A stretch of 64,000 nt of DNA from Arbacia lixula. Taxonomy: Eukaryota > Echinodermata > Echinoidea > Arbacioida > Arbaciidae. The stretch spans positions 16,245,035 to 16,309,034 of the forward strand of contig OZ022576.1 in the NCBI GenBank assembly GCA_963669155.1, given 5' to 3'. The notes beneath the pieces are model-generated. The model made no database searches. It was not told where the DNA came from and saw only the letters and a program-made list of their open reading frames with translations. The first letter of the stretch is position 1. Every line of letters starts with the position of its first letter. Shown piece by piece: positions 23,056 to 45,139 of this stretch. The position numbers were made by a program, and so were the translations under genes.

Positions 23056-24327
23056 CCTGCTAACTAGCACAAGCCATCGACAGGCCTAACTACGAGAAAA
23101 GATTCATGATCAGCCGGGCTAGGAAGATATTAAAATTCCAAAGTATTTAGCTAACATGCATGGGGGCTATCATGGAGGATATCGGATTTATGAGGTGGAG
23201 AGCTATAAGTGATTTAAGAATGTACTATTTTTAAAACTGAATTACTCGGGATTCAGAATAGAAGAAATCGTGTGAGCAAGTCAAATAACATGAGAACGAG
23301 TGAAAGGATGAAGAGATGATAAACCCATGAAACAATACCATATACCTAGAATACCGAAGTGTGACGTGATATGTGCATGTTGTCAAGACAACTGATTCTA
23401 TACACTGTAGATAGAGTATAAAGCGGTGAGCATAGGCCTACCCGACACTAGCCCGTATAGATAATGTCAGGCAGGTGAATCTATCAGTCTTGATCGTGCT
23501 GTTGTTTAGACAGAAACCTGTAACAATGGATATGACGACATCACAAAGTGTATAACGTGTAACGTAATGCACCCACCGGCTTAAATCTTCCCGATTCTTG
23601 TGAGTCCGTCCACCCTCTTATTGTTAACGCTTTTAGCCAGTTATGTGGGTGACGGGCGGCGGCCAAATTCATCGGCACAATAGGCTGGCGCGGAGTGTCG
23701 TCATATCCGCTTAGCAACCCCTTAGAGCGATGAAAACAAGTTTTCTATGGCTTTTCAACATCAGCCAGTCCGACAGCCGCGGCAGGGCAATGGTTCAATA
23801 CCCCCGCCTAGCAAGCCTTCACCCGAGAATCTCCACGTGCAATTTGCTTTCATCAGTTGTCCACAGCAACGTATTGTTATGCATGACCTTTGAACGATTG
23901 AACCCGTATGTCCGCGCCCGCCTATATAAATACGCATAAGTACATACGGACACTCGGCAGCATAGTCGCTATGACAACCACCATGACCCACCGTAACAAA
24001 ATAGGTCTTATTTGGGGGAAAATCCTGCAGGGCTACTGCCATAGTAGCGCAAAAAACTGGCGTAATGTTTAATAATGTTAAATAAAACAAACACCGAGCC
24101 CATTGCAACCGGAATGACCACTGAGATGGCGCGAAACGCCGGAAATGTAAAATCGGAGCTCGTAGGATAGAGTCAGAAAACAGAGATAAGACTTCAGAGG
24201 CGCAAATATCTGGAAAACATCTATGACCACCGGCTATAACCACGGACAGTGAAAATGGAAATACATGTACAAATTTCAAAGAGTAAACATTGTGCTAGGC
24301 TGTGAACCTGAGGGAACTATTTCCACG
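23056..24327. other. Intergenic, no gene supported
   Basis: Contains a GTGTGACGT..GTTGTCAAGACAA segment at 23357-23392, a recurring repeat end also near 19200, 40890 and 44230, and a GC-richer stretch 23600-24280 with a TATATAAATA motif at 23922. An open frame on the minus strand there has no recognisable domain. Confidence 0.4.
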
Positions 24328-24334
24328 GTGAAAC

Positions 24335-25028
24335 CAGGGATAGGAAGGAGAAACAACTCGAGCATAATATATTCAAACATAATGGATCCTAAAGCGTGCT
24401 AAATGAATGTCAAAAGAATTCCACAATCACTACAATGCTTTAATGTCCCACACGCAGTGCACCGACATTTAGCTGCTGTCAACTTGGAAAGCAATATCTT
24501 TAATTCCCTGTTTTGTCTCTCGAAGCTGTATTTTTCTTTTCACATTTTTTTTTGCAATTTTCAAGAAAATTAAGGGCAACACCACTAAAGATCCTGTACT
24601 CGGCTTTCTTCTGAATAATTGTTGAATGATGCACAAACGTATAAATAAGATAATTCTTACTTACACAATTAACAAATTTCTTCACTTTCCGGCGATTTCC
24701 GGAAATGTGGGATTCAATAATCATCAAAATTATATCTTAAGCTTTTTATTTTCATTAACAGAGTTTGCTGGCATCTGCGTGCAGCTGAGATATTTTACTA
24801 GAAAAAAATGTTTTTTTTTTTTTCGCTGATATCTCTTATCTTCACAAAAGTATTGATGCAATCCAACAGAACTGGGCAAGCGAAATAAGACTCTACACTA
24901 CGCAACCCTGTTCGTTATTGTTAAAAACACTTGAAAAGCACATGCTGAGACCACATAATTATTCGGCGGTGCCACGCATGGGTTCAAAGAAAGAAAGTTG
25001 ATTCATATCCTTCCATAACACATCCCTG
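24335..25028 (+). mobile_element. 694-bp CAGGGA-family MITE, 7-bp duplication GTGAAAC
   Basis: CAGGGATAGGAAGGAG at the left, TCCTTCCATAACACATCCCTG at the right; GTGAAAC at 24328-24334 and 25029-25035. No coding capacity. Confidence 0.8.
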
Positions 25029-25510
25029 GTGAAACTAATTCGAACATTAATAAGAGATACAAAATGCATGATACCACAACGGTCCTGCACCGCATATCCA
25101 TAAGCATTCCGATGCTTGCTTTACAAGCCAAATGTTTCATTTAGGCCCAATGGTGGCATAGGTTAATAACCCGGAGCTCTCTATAAAGAAGATACATGTA
25201 CAGCACAAGATGAGGCCTTATTTCACACCAACCCCTGCCTCATTTTCAATCAAAACTACTATATTCAATAAATGCATGCAGAATCCTAATCATTTTTAAT
25301 TTCTTTTCTGGCTCGCTATATAGCATTTGCTACGTACGGAGAGAGAAAAGAGGTTGGTGAAAGAGTGACTTGTCTTGCGAGTAGGCCTATTAGACTCTAA
25401 ATTAAAAAGTTGATTTAGAAAAGCCTGAAAGCCAGGTTAGCGTAGTACGAGTAATCGATATGGAGTCACGTGCATGTGCAGTTGTATAATGATGAGCGTG
25501 GTACGCCTTT

Positions 25511-25520
25511 GCGCATGCGT
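25511..25520. promoter_or_regulatory. NRF1-like site in the hnRNP A promoter
   Basis: TGCGCATGCGT, matching the NRF1 palindrome, lies 175 bp before the ATG. A matching site lies 172 bp before the ATG of gene B. No TATA box was seen nearby. Confidence 0.55.
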
Positions 25521-25685
25521 AGTCCAGATTTAGAAACGAGCGGCGTTACTACATTGTTCATGATGCATTCACCACGCGTTATCCTTTAGCTTTCTGCACC
25601 ATTAGGACACAGGTCTTCTGCTTTCCTGACTGACTCTAACTCGTCTTAAATTCTTCTTGCTATTGTACAAACGCCAATCTTAAAT

Positions 25686-34650
<8,965 letters not shown>

Positions 34651-37600
34651 ATGATTGGTAAGTGTGAACCTATAACTGTATATTCAGCTTTTTGTAATTT
34701 TTCAAATCATCATTGATTCAGCTATGCTGTATGATATGCTGGATGTGTTACAGACAAAAAACTCCCAAGTTTTGCATTCTGCATGAAGTTAACCATATCT
34801 CCTCAGCAATGCATGCTCATTGTTAACAATTCATTCAGGCCTAGTTTGTGGGAACGTGTCAAATTAGGTCTTTTTTTATCGTATATGATATATGAACAGG
34901 CTATCATCAGTATTGTTTTCTGCACATTGTGAAAAAAGACAATTTGCATTTGGTACTGAATGACGTTTGGCCAAATAAGATTGTACATGGTATTTATTTC
35001 ACTTGAAATCAAACCTGCCAAAGCCTTTCATATGAAGTTTTGGATTTGCTTTCGAGATATTCCTGTAATTATTGTAATAACGAGTTAGTTTACCAAAGAT
35101 CTCGAAGGAGGTGAAAAGAGGAGACCTATTTCTATTATCTACAGTGTATTAATTTTTGCTTCAAAGGAATATTGTTTGATATTGGGAGGAGGCTTTGGAA
35201 GTCTTGTTGAGCTTGTTAAGTTTCTGTCAGATCTTTTAGGGCAGTGTGAGTTTTTCAAACATGTTTTTTTTTTTTATTGCTTGGCTTCATCGTGTATTAT
35301 ATACCACAATTCACCTAAGTGTTGTCATTTGAATATACTTTACAATGACGTGTCATTTTTACCTTTCAAAATAGAAAAAAAACATTGTTCTTATTTTGCT
35401 AGTTTTGTATGATTTGTAATTTATCCCATACAGATAGGAAAGAGATAGAATGGTAGCAAGGCGAATCCATCAACAACCCATTTGACAGGAAAGCAGAAAT
35501 CATAGGCCACACCTCTTGTTCCTCGCAACTTCATTGTAACTGCCAAAGCTTGAGAAGAAATAGGACCACATCGCAGACTCTTTCCTAGGCAGTCAGTCAC
35601 ACTTTGATTGTTGCCCACATAGGATCTCCACTGGGGCAAAGAATATAGATGCTGTACTACCCACCCATCCATGAGTTCAGTCTGATAGGAGGGCAGTTTG
35701 CTTGTTAGCAGAATCGCACACAGGACACAAACGAATGACATAACTTCCCTCCGTCTGCCCTCATAGGACCTCAACAGAACTAAGAATAGAGCAGACATCT
35801 TCAGAATTCAGAGCAAGCAGCTATCGGCTGATTGTGTTGTATATCAGACCTATGCGTGTGTTTATCTCGCGTGAAACATATAAGCAATGAACTGCGTGTG
35901 ATGCTCTTTTCGATTTGAAACTTCATGCAGCCACAATCGTAATGAGCACAAGGCGGCAACAACGTTGTGCCCTGTGTACATGTCACATGATTCGTACAAG
36001 TTCGACATTTAGGAATCTCAACTCAGAAGGGTAAAATGGGCTGAATATCGCACTTTATACCTGATTTGAGTCCTCATTCCTATTTATACATCTGGAGTAA
36101 AAAAAAAAGAATTTTTGACTTTGCATGATTGTTAAGGAATCTTATTATACATAGCTTGTATGGATCATGTGACTATTGATTTTTTAACTTGGAATTTGTC
36201 ATTGTTTGCTTTAAATATCTTACAACAATAGAAGGCTAACAACAAAATCAAACAAGCATACACTACTTTCCAATGGATTTACGGAAACAAAAGACGGTTC
36301 AAACCATTACATCAAACGGTCTATACAGACATGTTACCAGGCTTTGATTTGTAAATATGTATGATGTAAATGTTGTGTACTATTCTAATGTTGTGTAAGT
36401 TAAATGACCTTAAAGAAAGATACACACATTCTTTCTCCGGTTGCCTTCAAATAATGAGTAATCAGTTACACCGAAGTAAACATTTTTGTATTATTTGGCC
36501 AAATGTATTAATCATGCAAAAAAAAAAAGATCACTCAGCGCTATTAGTAGTGTCATACAAACACCATGTAAGTTAGCTGCTCTATCAGATATTTTGTTAC
36601 TAAGTATATTTTCAGCAATTTTAAAGATGCGGTTTGTGTCACAGAAATGTATTTACATTTTATTATGAACATCATTGCATTCTTTCAACAGATTGTCCAT
36701 ATCCTCTCATATGGGATGAATTTGTCTCTCTAACTTGTTGGTTTAGGATTGAGATCTAGTTCTGGGAATGTCTGAAACTTCTAGGATATACAGTGATATC
36801 CAAATTATGTGATTCTTAAAAATTTGTATATATATATATATGGCTTGCAAGTTGGTCCCGTAGCGATTGTAAAAATACATTTCTCTCAAAATACAAAGAA
36901 TGGGAGGGTACATACACAAGCACATATGGAACATATACACATGGTATTCACAGATGTCAAGTAATTAAAATGCAGAAAGTGTTATTCATTCCATGATGTG
37001 GGGAAGGGTGGGTTTACTATTTTATCTGTAAGTGATTTGTTCTGATGTTTTTTATCCAGCGTTATGGTTTTTGAATTAAAAGAAAAGAGTTTGTCATGAA
37101 TAGCCCAGATAGTTGTCCATAGTTCTGATTATTTCATAGCGGTGGTGCCTTTAGACCATTGTAAGAAGAGTTTTTGTTAATTTGTTGTATATTTCATTAT
37201 GAATACTTCCATATTTTTTGCCAATTCAATTTCAGGAACATCACTTCAACTTGTTTCGAGAAGATCCATGTAATAACTCATACACCACTGAAGCAATGCC
37301 ACTTATTCAACCAATCTTTTGTCAATTCGTGGGCTGCTTGAGCTTTCCCCAGGCGCACTGGAAATGTTAATTATTCTTGGGGTTTTTTCTCGGCAACTGT
37401 AAATCAGAAATTAAAGCCACCCTTTTCCCCAAGATCCAAGGTCAACTTTTTTACAAAGACAAGCAGGGAGGGGGCCTTGGACTGTGGTGTTTATGATTCA
37501 TTATTTTTTCCAGCTTTGTGAAGATTTTAAAAGCAAATTTTTCAGATGGGGTGTGCCATTGAGATGCCAGGTGACATTTTGTGAGACAATATCCTTAATT

Positions 37601-39000
37601 TGGCTCATTTGTTGAAAAGAAAGCCTCTCATAATTTTTAATTTTTTTCTAAGAAACAAAATATACATATTGGTAACACATCACTGAAACAAAGGAAAATT
37701 TTGCTTTTTTTATGTGAGGACTTCTTGATTAAGTCGCAAAAAAAAAAATTATCCCTGAAATCATTACTTTCCAAGGACATTCCACTTCTATTGTAACGAG
37801 CATCTAGATATAATGTAAGTTGACTCTATAGCTACATTAAGTAAAGGGAAAATTTGATTTTTGTGTTTAAGTGAGTGATACTGAAAATTTGTAAGTATAA
37901 TTTAATAACTACTTATGCCAGTTCATAGAATATATGAGAGACGAATTGTGTCCAGTACTCGATATAAAGAGATATTTTGTTTGGGCTTTGTTTATGTTAT
38001 CGTTTGGATGCGTAAGGAATACACTACATTTATCTTGGTGTTGGGTATTAAAAGTGCATGTAGTTTTCTCCTCAGAAGAAATGATAGATGGGTGCAGGAT
38101 TTCTATCTGCTCCTTTTTCAAGGAAGATTCCTTATCTGTAGAGCCAGGCTAGTTATATCTGCACTAGTTAGCTAGTCATATTTACACAATTGCCAGCATC
38201 ATACTTCCCAATTTATAGATGATGGGCGTTTGTACATATATCCATTGAGTAATTCGCAAAAGTCCTACATGTATCACCCAATTACTTGTTGCAAAATATC
38301 TAAGAAAAATTTTTGTTCATCGATTAATTAAAAAAAAAAAAAAAACCACCACAAGCCAGATTTGGCTAGTTAAAGCTGTTCTTGCTCACAAACTCTCGTT
38401 AGGCGAATCTTGAAGTTAGGAAGTCCTAGGGCCTTGACATATATTATTCAACTTTATACAAGCCATGGGAATAATGTAATCTTGTTTCTACACTGTCCAA
38501 AGGAATGTTCCTTTGAGCAAAGGTTATATGCTTACCAAGTTTCTTCCCATTCAAAGAAATTTGCCAAGATACAACGCAACATGTGTGATTGCTAGCCAAG
38601 TTGCTTCGAGCCATAGGAGTTGGGTAGCCAAGTTTCTTCCTGAGAGTTAGCTTACCCAAGTCTCTACAACAATAGGAGATAGCTAGCCCTGTTTCGTCAA
38701 GATGATGGTTGCTAGCCCAAGCTCTAAGTGCTAGCTCTGCGTCAAGTGAAATGTCAGATAGGTAGAGTATACCGGTATATTTCTTAGGTGTTTTTGTGAT
38801 GATAGTTTGATGATGACACATTTGCTTAAATCAATCGTTATGATTTGTAAGATGTACACTGACAATCCACTTAAGATTGGGTCTCTTTAACATGATTGTA
38901 AATTACAAAAATGCTAGTTAGATCCTTTGTTCAACTTGTAGTATCTCAAATGTTCATGATTTTTTTTTTATGAGAATATATAAAATATATTCCCTACCTT
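34651..39000 (+). other. hnRNP A 3' UTR and 3' UTR intron region
   Basis: After the stop, the exon ends at 34657 with GTAAGT. Candidate acceptors are at 35433 (CCCATACAG) and 37235 (TTCAATTTCAG). The region is collinear with 57640-61500 downstream of gene B, for example TTTGATTTGTAAATATGTAT (36344/59308), TTGTTCTGATGTTTTTTATC (37037/60098) and the TAGTTGTCCATAG segment (37111/60173). Matches also recur at 38550-38790/61090-61340. Long poly-A tracts and TA-rich stretches occur. No second gene is seen. The polyadenylation site is not determined. Confidence 0.6.
35410..35865 (+). other. Highly conserved non-coding block, copy A
   Basis: Nearly identical to 58277-58733 downstream of gene B. By hand alignment there are about ten substitutions and one 2-nt gap over about 450 nt. 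It begins at a conserved acceptor (TTTGTAATTTATCCCATACAG, exon-like start 35434). Joined to exon 9 it would give DRKEIEW and a stop; joined to exon 10 it would be 3' UTR. An open frame on the minus strand is not conserved. Confidence 0.75.
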
Positions 39001-41366
39001 TGATAAAGCAAAGCAAAGAATGCCCTAGCAACAGAATAGATGATACTGGTGAAATGTGAATATTTGTGAAAAAAATTAGATTGTTTGCCAAAAGAAAAGG
39101 TGAACTAAGGTTGATAATTGTTGAGATTCTTCATTTGGGACTACACGTAAGTCACAATGTATATGGCACAAATAATAGAAGTATTTATACATTGTGCATA
39201 GATGATTTTGTAGGTGTTTGGACTGTATGTTAGAAAAGCTATGTTATACAACACGTTACTAGCGTAAAGAAAAAAAAAATGTACATGTACTTGTGATTTG
39301 ATGTTTTAGTCTTTGGCAGACAGAAAGGGTGGGAGGGGGGGGGGGGTATTCCATTGAACAGTGTCATGAGAAAAAAAAATAGTTCTGAATAAGTAATTAT
39401 GCTGTTTTATTGCACTTGTTAACAGTTGAAAAAGAGGGATAACATATGTACCTGTGGTTTGATGATTTTAGTTACTGCAAGGTGTCCAAGTATTACAGAG
39501 TTTTGTCATTAAAAGCAAAATAGTTCAATATTTTTCTTGGGAGGCATTCGTAGTGAAATGAAGAGGAAAATATCCAATAACAAAGGCAAATTGTCAATCA
39601 GAAGTTTTCTCAACTTTGGATAACTTACCAGTTAACTTCAGGTCATTCAGGGTACCAAAAGTCCCACCCCATCAGATACTCTATGACCCATGAAGTCCAA
39701 CCACTCTGACGTGACTGGAAGCCTCTACACTTTGCTGATTCAATCTCTAAATTTGATGAGCATGATCCTATTTTTCTTCACATGTATTCTTGTTGACTTG
39801 ACAAATGTACAGAAACAAAATACCATATTTGTAAATGGTCTCGTGGTTCAATTATCTTTCAGTCTGTGTATTCCATTGGTTTGGGCAACCCTTGACCTTG
39901 TTTCAAAAGAAATTGGATTTAAATTGGGCAATTGTTATACACTATATCAACTACATAGTACATGAACACATAAATCATCAAATTTGTATCACAAAGAAGT
40001 TGCAACAGAACCCTATTGTTATATGAAAGGGATATTGATTATACCAGATTTATCTGATTGATTAATAGCAGTGATAATGACTTTATGAATTTACTCTTTG
40101 TGATACAACAAAGTATGTTGTAATGAGAGCCCATTGAACTTGTACAAACACTTGATGCACGTTCATGTACTCTGTCTGATTTCAGCATAAATTAATCCAC
40201 ATCTTGTGTATTTTATTTTTTTGTACCGCAGAGATATGCCATGAGATTACATATGGTCACGTCTATGCACAGTGGATGATGTAATTCACTGCCAGCAACC
40301 AAACAGGTAAATTATTTTTGTAAAAATGTAGAGGCAATGGTTAAGTTACGTCTAGACAAAACATCAAATGTGAAAGGGTTCAATCCAGATGAGACAGTAA
40401 CGAGTCCTGTTTTGTTTAACAACTGCATTCAATCCTTTGTACTGGTTGGGGCTGCTGCTGCAGATAAACACAGCTCATACTTTGAGTAAGAAGGAATAAG
40501 GGGGACGGAGGCTGAGGGGTGGGGGGGGGGGGGGGAGTGATTACAATTCTACACAGTCATGTACATTTGCATAATTGTGAATTGAGTGCATATTGCCAAA
40601 TTAAAGATAAATGTTGCCCTGGTACAAATCCTTGTCTGGAGTAGTGCCAAGCTGTGACACCATGACATGTATAAATTTGGTATTTTTATGCTGGGCAAAC
40701 CAGAGAATCATTACCAGAGAATCATTAATGGAGTAATGAACTGGTGTCATATCCATTGTTGAGCTGGCTTATGGTTCTAAACAACATCACTCAAGTGAGA
40801 CTTTCACTGGTCCAACACTGTCTAGCGGGCTAGTGTTGGGTACACCCAATGATAGTCTCACTGCTATACGTTCTTCCCTCATAGTTTAGAACCAGTTGTC
40901 TTGACAACATGCACATGACGTCACACTTCAGTGATCTGGCAAATTTGTGTCGGTACACAATGATGCAACTTGAATGTTTACAGCCATTTTATTGAATGCC
41001 CCTTGTTTATGTTACACCCAGGTGAGAGAACCAAGGCAAGAAGAATGGAAGATGTGGCCTAGCTAATTGGACTAGTTGAGTTTCAAGTGAGTAGTTTGGC
41101 TATAAAAGCAATTGCCAATAAGTAGCAGTATGGAAAATGTACCTATCAAATATCTTTTAAAAACATTGTAAACAGAGGAGATTATAGCCCTCCCCCCTCC
41201 TTTTCATTCTGACTACCATTCATAACATTTTTAACACTTCGATTACACAAAGTCAGAAAAGCGGATTTGTGTTAAGGCAATATAAGACTAATCATAATTG
41301 TGCGTTATGTGTTAAAATGTCTTAACCAGTGGCCCTGTTATTTTGCATTAATGTGAGTTACAAATA
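39000..41366. other. Intergenic, no gene seen
   Basis: Low-complexity runs (G tracts at 39337-39348 and 40520-40535) and a TTGTCTTGACAACATGC..GACGTCACACTTC repeat end at 40898-40928. No supported coding region. Confidence 0.4.
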
Positions 41367-42510
41367 CAGCTTACTCTCGATATAACGAGGTCGTCGGGAC
41401 CAGGGCTTTTTCCTCGTTATAACGAAACCTCGTTATATCCAAACATAAGAAAAAACAATAAAAAACATTGAAATATGTGTGCTTGTGTGTACTTTGTGTT
41501 TTACTATGTTTTGGTGTTCATAGCCGGCTCGGAATCATGTGTTATCAATCGGGAAAAGGGTGATTGGAACCATGCGTTTTCACATGGAAAAGAGGATATA
41601 TTTTTGCTCAACACATCATCCGACCTCGATATACTGTAGCCGTTCGAATAGCTAATTGCATTACATGACATGAATCGGACTTGCAAACCACATGCTTTCA
41701 ATGTACGTACGCTGTGCGAAGGAGTATGCTCCCGTATGTGCAGTGTATTACGAGATGTGTGCCTGGCTAGCGGCTCCATGCGTTGCCGATGCAATACATG
41801 TGCTTTCAATGTACATGTAAGTACGCTATGCGAAGGAGTACATGCTTGCGTTAATGTGTACAGTGTATTACGAGGTGTGTGCCTGGCTCCATGCGTTGCA
41901 GATGAAATACATGTGCTTTCAATGTACATGTACGTACGCTATGCGAAGGAGTACATGCTTGCGTTGTGTGTACAGTGTATTACGAGGTATGTGTCTGGCT
42001 CCATGCGTTGCCGATGCAATACATGTGCTTTCAATGTACGCGCACGTACGCTATGCGAAGGAGTACATGCTCGCATTGTGTGTACAGTGTATTACGAGGG
42101 GGTGTGTGTCTGGCTCCATGCCTCGCCGATGCAATACATGTGCTTTCAATGTACATGCACGTACGCTATGCGAAGGAGTACATGCTCGCATTGTGTGTTC
42201 AGTGTATTACGAGGTGTGTGTCTGGCTCCGAGCTCCACGCGTTGCCAATGCAATACATGTGTGAGAAGATTGCTTTCGGCCCGCTCGCCCTCAATTTTTC
42301 ATTCCTCGTTGTAACGGACACAGTTGTTATGTTTTTCTTTGTCTTGGAGTCAACATGATAAGCTCGTTATAACGAAATCTCATTATAACCGTGCTCGTTG
42401 TAAGCGACGTAGTGCACCATAGGTTTGCATGTAGACAATTTTGGGACCGAGAGATTTCTCTCGTAATGAAACCTCGTTATATCCGTGCTCGTTGTATCGA
42501 GAGTAAGCTG
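41367..42510. mobile_element. 1144-bp pogo-like element, TA-flanked
   Basis: The left end CAGCTTACTCTCGATATAAC and right end TCGAGAGTAAGCTG are inverted copies flanked by TA (41365-41366 and 42511-42512). Internal CTCGTTATAACGAAACCTCG motifs repeat the end. Terminal CAG plus CTCGATATAACG and a TA duplication fit pogo/Tigger-type elements. No transposase; the interior is a minisatellite. Confidence 0.75.
41694..42262 (+). repeat. Minisatellite, about 113-bp unit, five copies
   Basis: GCAATACATG (or GAAATACATG) recurs at 41791, 41904, 42016, 42131 and 42250, with intervening TGCGAAGGAGTACATGCT, CAGTGTATTACGAGG and CTGGCTCCATGCG in each unit. It makes overlapping open frames that are repeat artefacts. 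Confidence 0.9.
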
Positions 42511-43046
42511 TACTGTTTATTGAATTTATCTGAATTTAAGTGGGGGAAAATTCAACAGCACTTGCTAATGTAGTTTTGGGAATTGTGTATATTTACGGTA
42601 CATATACATGTATTTGAATCTTGCATGTCAGAATGTGTTCATAGATTTATCATTGTATGGTTTGTAGGTCCTTTGATTCTGGTTATCTTCATATTGTTTG
42701 TATTACCCTTGCAGTCTTTTTAAACATATTTGAGCATTGTAATTGTGTTATACATTACACAAGGTCCAGCAGTAATTACATGTGTAGGTTGTTTCCTCTT
42801 TCCTCTTTTACAGGGTTCCTGGTCAGAGGTTTCAGGCTAGACACACTGGTGCCTTTTGGTCATCTTGAGCCATGCTGACCGGACTGACCAGAAATGTTCT
42901 TTAATGGAGGAGGCCCTGTTTTAGCATTACAGAAGTTGTGCAGTCAGCCTTGCATTATCAAAATGCAAGGTCTACTTAACTTATACCAATATCAAAATAC
43001 AGTGTTTAGACAAGTGTGCTGTTAACCATTACCCAAATATTGTGCA

Positions 43047-43290
43047 CAAAGATGTCGTCAGCCTTTATGAAAATGTCATGACATTATCACAATTTAATAT
43101 TTTTCTAATAATCCTTTGAATATTTGATTACCATAAATGTTCACTTTTGATAAATCAGGACCAAAGTTTCTGTTTAAAATGTATCAGATAGATACTTAAT
43201 TCAGAACACAATGCATTTTATGCATCACACCTGTCAATCCACTAGTGACTGCTATCACAGTGTCGTTAATTTATGATGCTTCTGGTAAAA
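43047..43290. repeat. Repeat P1 copy
   Basis: AATAATCCTTTGAATATTTGATTAC, TTCAGAACACAATGCA and CACCTGTCAATCCACTAGTGAC match the P1 copies at 1125 and 5205. A further inverted copy with the same centre is at about 45300-45540. Confidence 0.6.
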
Positions 43291-43741
43291 AACACCTTGT
43301 TTAACGTGTGACGTTTACATTTCAACTTGATATGAGTTATAACTTTGTATTTCTGAAATGTGTGAAATTTGCTTTTTACCCTTAGTTTATGTGTTCTGAA
43401 GCCAAACGCATTCTGATAGAGCAAAGATGGAACTATGAAGCATGTGACTGATGTGTACATTGTCTAGGAGTGAAACAAACCAGAAAACAAAAACAAAATC
43501 TGTAGCTTACTACAATGGCGCATGCTATGATAACAATGGCACAGCAACCACCTTTGCCTTTTGTACTTTTGCTTGTTGACCACTTTGAATCTTCGCGCTG
43601 TTGTACACTAACTCACTCTGTCAAAGGTGGTCTTCGAGCCAAACTTAAAAAACATTTGTAGCAAGTTGATCCAGACAGGATCCAGGATAGGAATCCACTC
43701 AAGGGCTCCAGGCCTTAAACGATTGTCATGCCTCCGCTACA

Positions 43742-43990
43742 GAGTGTCTACAGGTATTATATTATACAGTTGTATAGGTTGTTTGTCCATATGTGCGTCC
43801 GTCGGTCTGTTTACGCAATATGTTGAGAATCGTTTGAAAGACCTAATGAATTGTGGAATTGTGATGATATCTGCCTTTGGTCAAAGGTCGGTTTACTTTG
43901 ACAAAAAAGTTCATATTCAATAAGCCTGTTTCTACCAAAGTGGTACGAAGATTTCATGGAAATAGGCTGATCCCTTAGAAGTGAAAGGTT
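43742..43990 (+). repeat. Fragment of the ATGCCTCCGCC repeat family
   Basis: CATGCCTCCGCTACAGAGTG, then GTCCATATGTGCGTCCGTC and GTTGAGAATCGTTTG, parallel the element at 55313. Confidence 0.5.
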
Positions 43991-44760
43991 ATTGATATTG
44001 TACATTTCATGAATGTTTTTACATGTTAGTGATCAATAGCCAATCCAAAGTTTGCAAGACGGTTCCAGGACATTGCAACACCTACAGTGTACCAACTGCA
44101 GACTTGTATTACTCTTCAAAGACACATGTGTGCAAGGTATGTGGATACAATGTTATCAGGTTGGCAAAGATATTGGCCTAAAATAGAATTTTGTATGTTG
44201 GAGTTAATTGGTGTAAGCACATCGAAGTGTGGTATCATATGAGCATGTTGTCAAGACAAGTGGTTTTAAATTATGTGAGTACATTTTGATGTACATGCAT
44301 TGATTAATAAATGAACCTAAATTGTAAATGTGAAATGTTCTTTATCAATTCTTTAATGCTTATGCAGATATCGCACTTTTAGAGCTGTGTTCATATACAG
44401 TATAGGTAGTATATGTATACACAATGAATGTTTGTACTCAAATTGTTTACATAGTTATAACTCTTAGTGTAATGGGAAAGAGATAAAAGGAAAGAGTGTA
44501 TATGAGAAATGAGAAGTGGGTGTTTCTTCCATTATTCATATTGATTGAATCAGATTTCAGGTATCTGTGATTTCATTGGCTTATTTCAATCTGCCAGTAG
44601 AGGGTAGATCCTTGAGATGTGTATGAATTTGTGGGTAGTGGGTGAGGAATGTTTTTTGTGTTGATGCAGTATGAGATGGACCCATGTTAAAACATGCCGC
44701 AAAATAATGCCGCAAAACATAGACTGATTCAAAGCAATTGGTCAAAAATTACATCTTGAA

Positions 44761-45139
44761 GGGAATATACTGTACTGGGAAGAAAAACAAGCCTTCAAAA
44801 AGATGATCATGAGCAATCTTCTTGCCAATGATGTTAAATTCAAGGATTGTCCATTTGAGAAACTCGCTGAAAATTACTTGCCCTCAAATCCACATTTGGA
44901 GTAATGAGTCTTAAAATCTCAAATTTATAAATGTTTGGCACGGACGTTCGTGGATTTGTGATGTAATCACTAATTACTTCAAATGTGGATCACCTGAGGC
45001 ACATAACTTTCAGCAAGTTTCCAAAATAGACAATACATGTACATGTACATTGTACTTGAATTTAAGACCATTGGCAAGAAGATTGCTCATGATCACCATA
45101 TGGAGTTTATTTTGTCTTCCTAGTACAGTATATTCCCTT
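44761..45139. repeat. Foldback repeat (TACTGTACTGGGAAG ends)
   Basis: GGGAATATACTGTACTGGGAAG at the left is mirrored by CTTCCTAGTACAGTATATTCCC at the right. Inner arms CTTCTTGCCAATG and CATTGGCAAGAAG pair. Same family as the foldback at 48376-49982. Confidence 0.7.

Noticed and set aside
23780-23800. tRNA-like B box (GGTTCAATACC)
   Set aside because: No convincing A box or cloverleaf around it.
23761-24279. Minus-strand open frame of 172 codons
   Set aside because: No domain, odd composition, sits among repeats, and no splice or start support.
35421-35798. Minus-strand open frame of 125 codons with a hydrophobic start in the conserved block
   Set aside because: The gene B copy has a 2-nt gap that shifts the frame, and most single-base changes would alter amino acids. 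The conservation is therefore not of a protein.
41670-42358. Overlapping Cys-rich open frames and CRISPR-like regular spacing
   Set aside because: They are products of a 113-bp minisatellite in three frames. Unit divergence and length do not fit a CRISPR array, and the DNA is eukaryotic.
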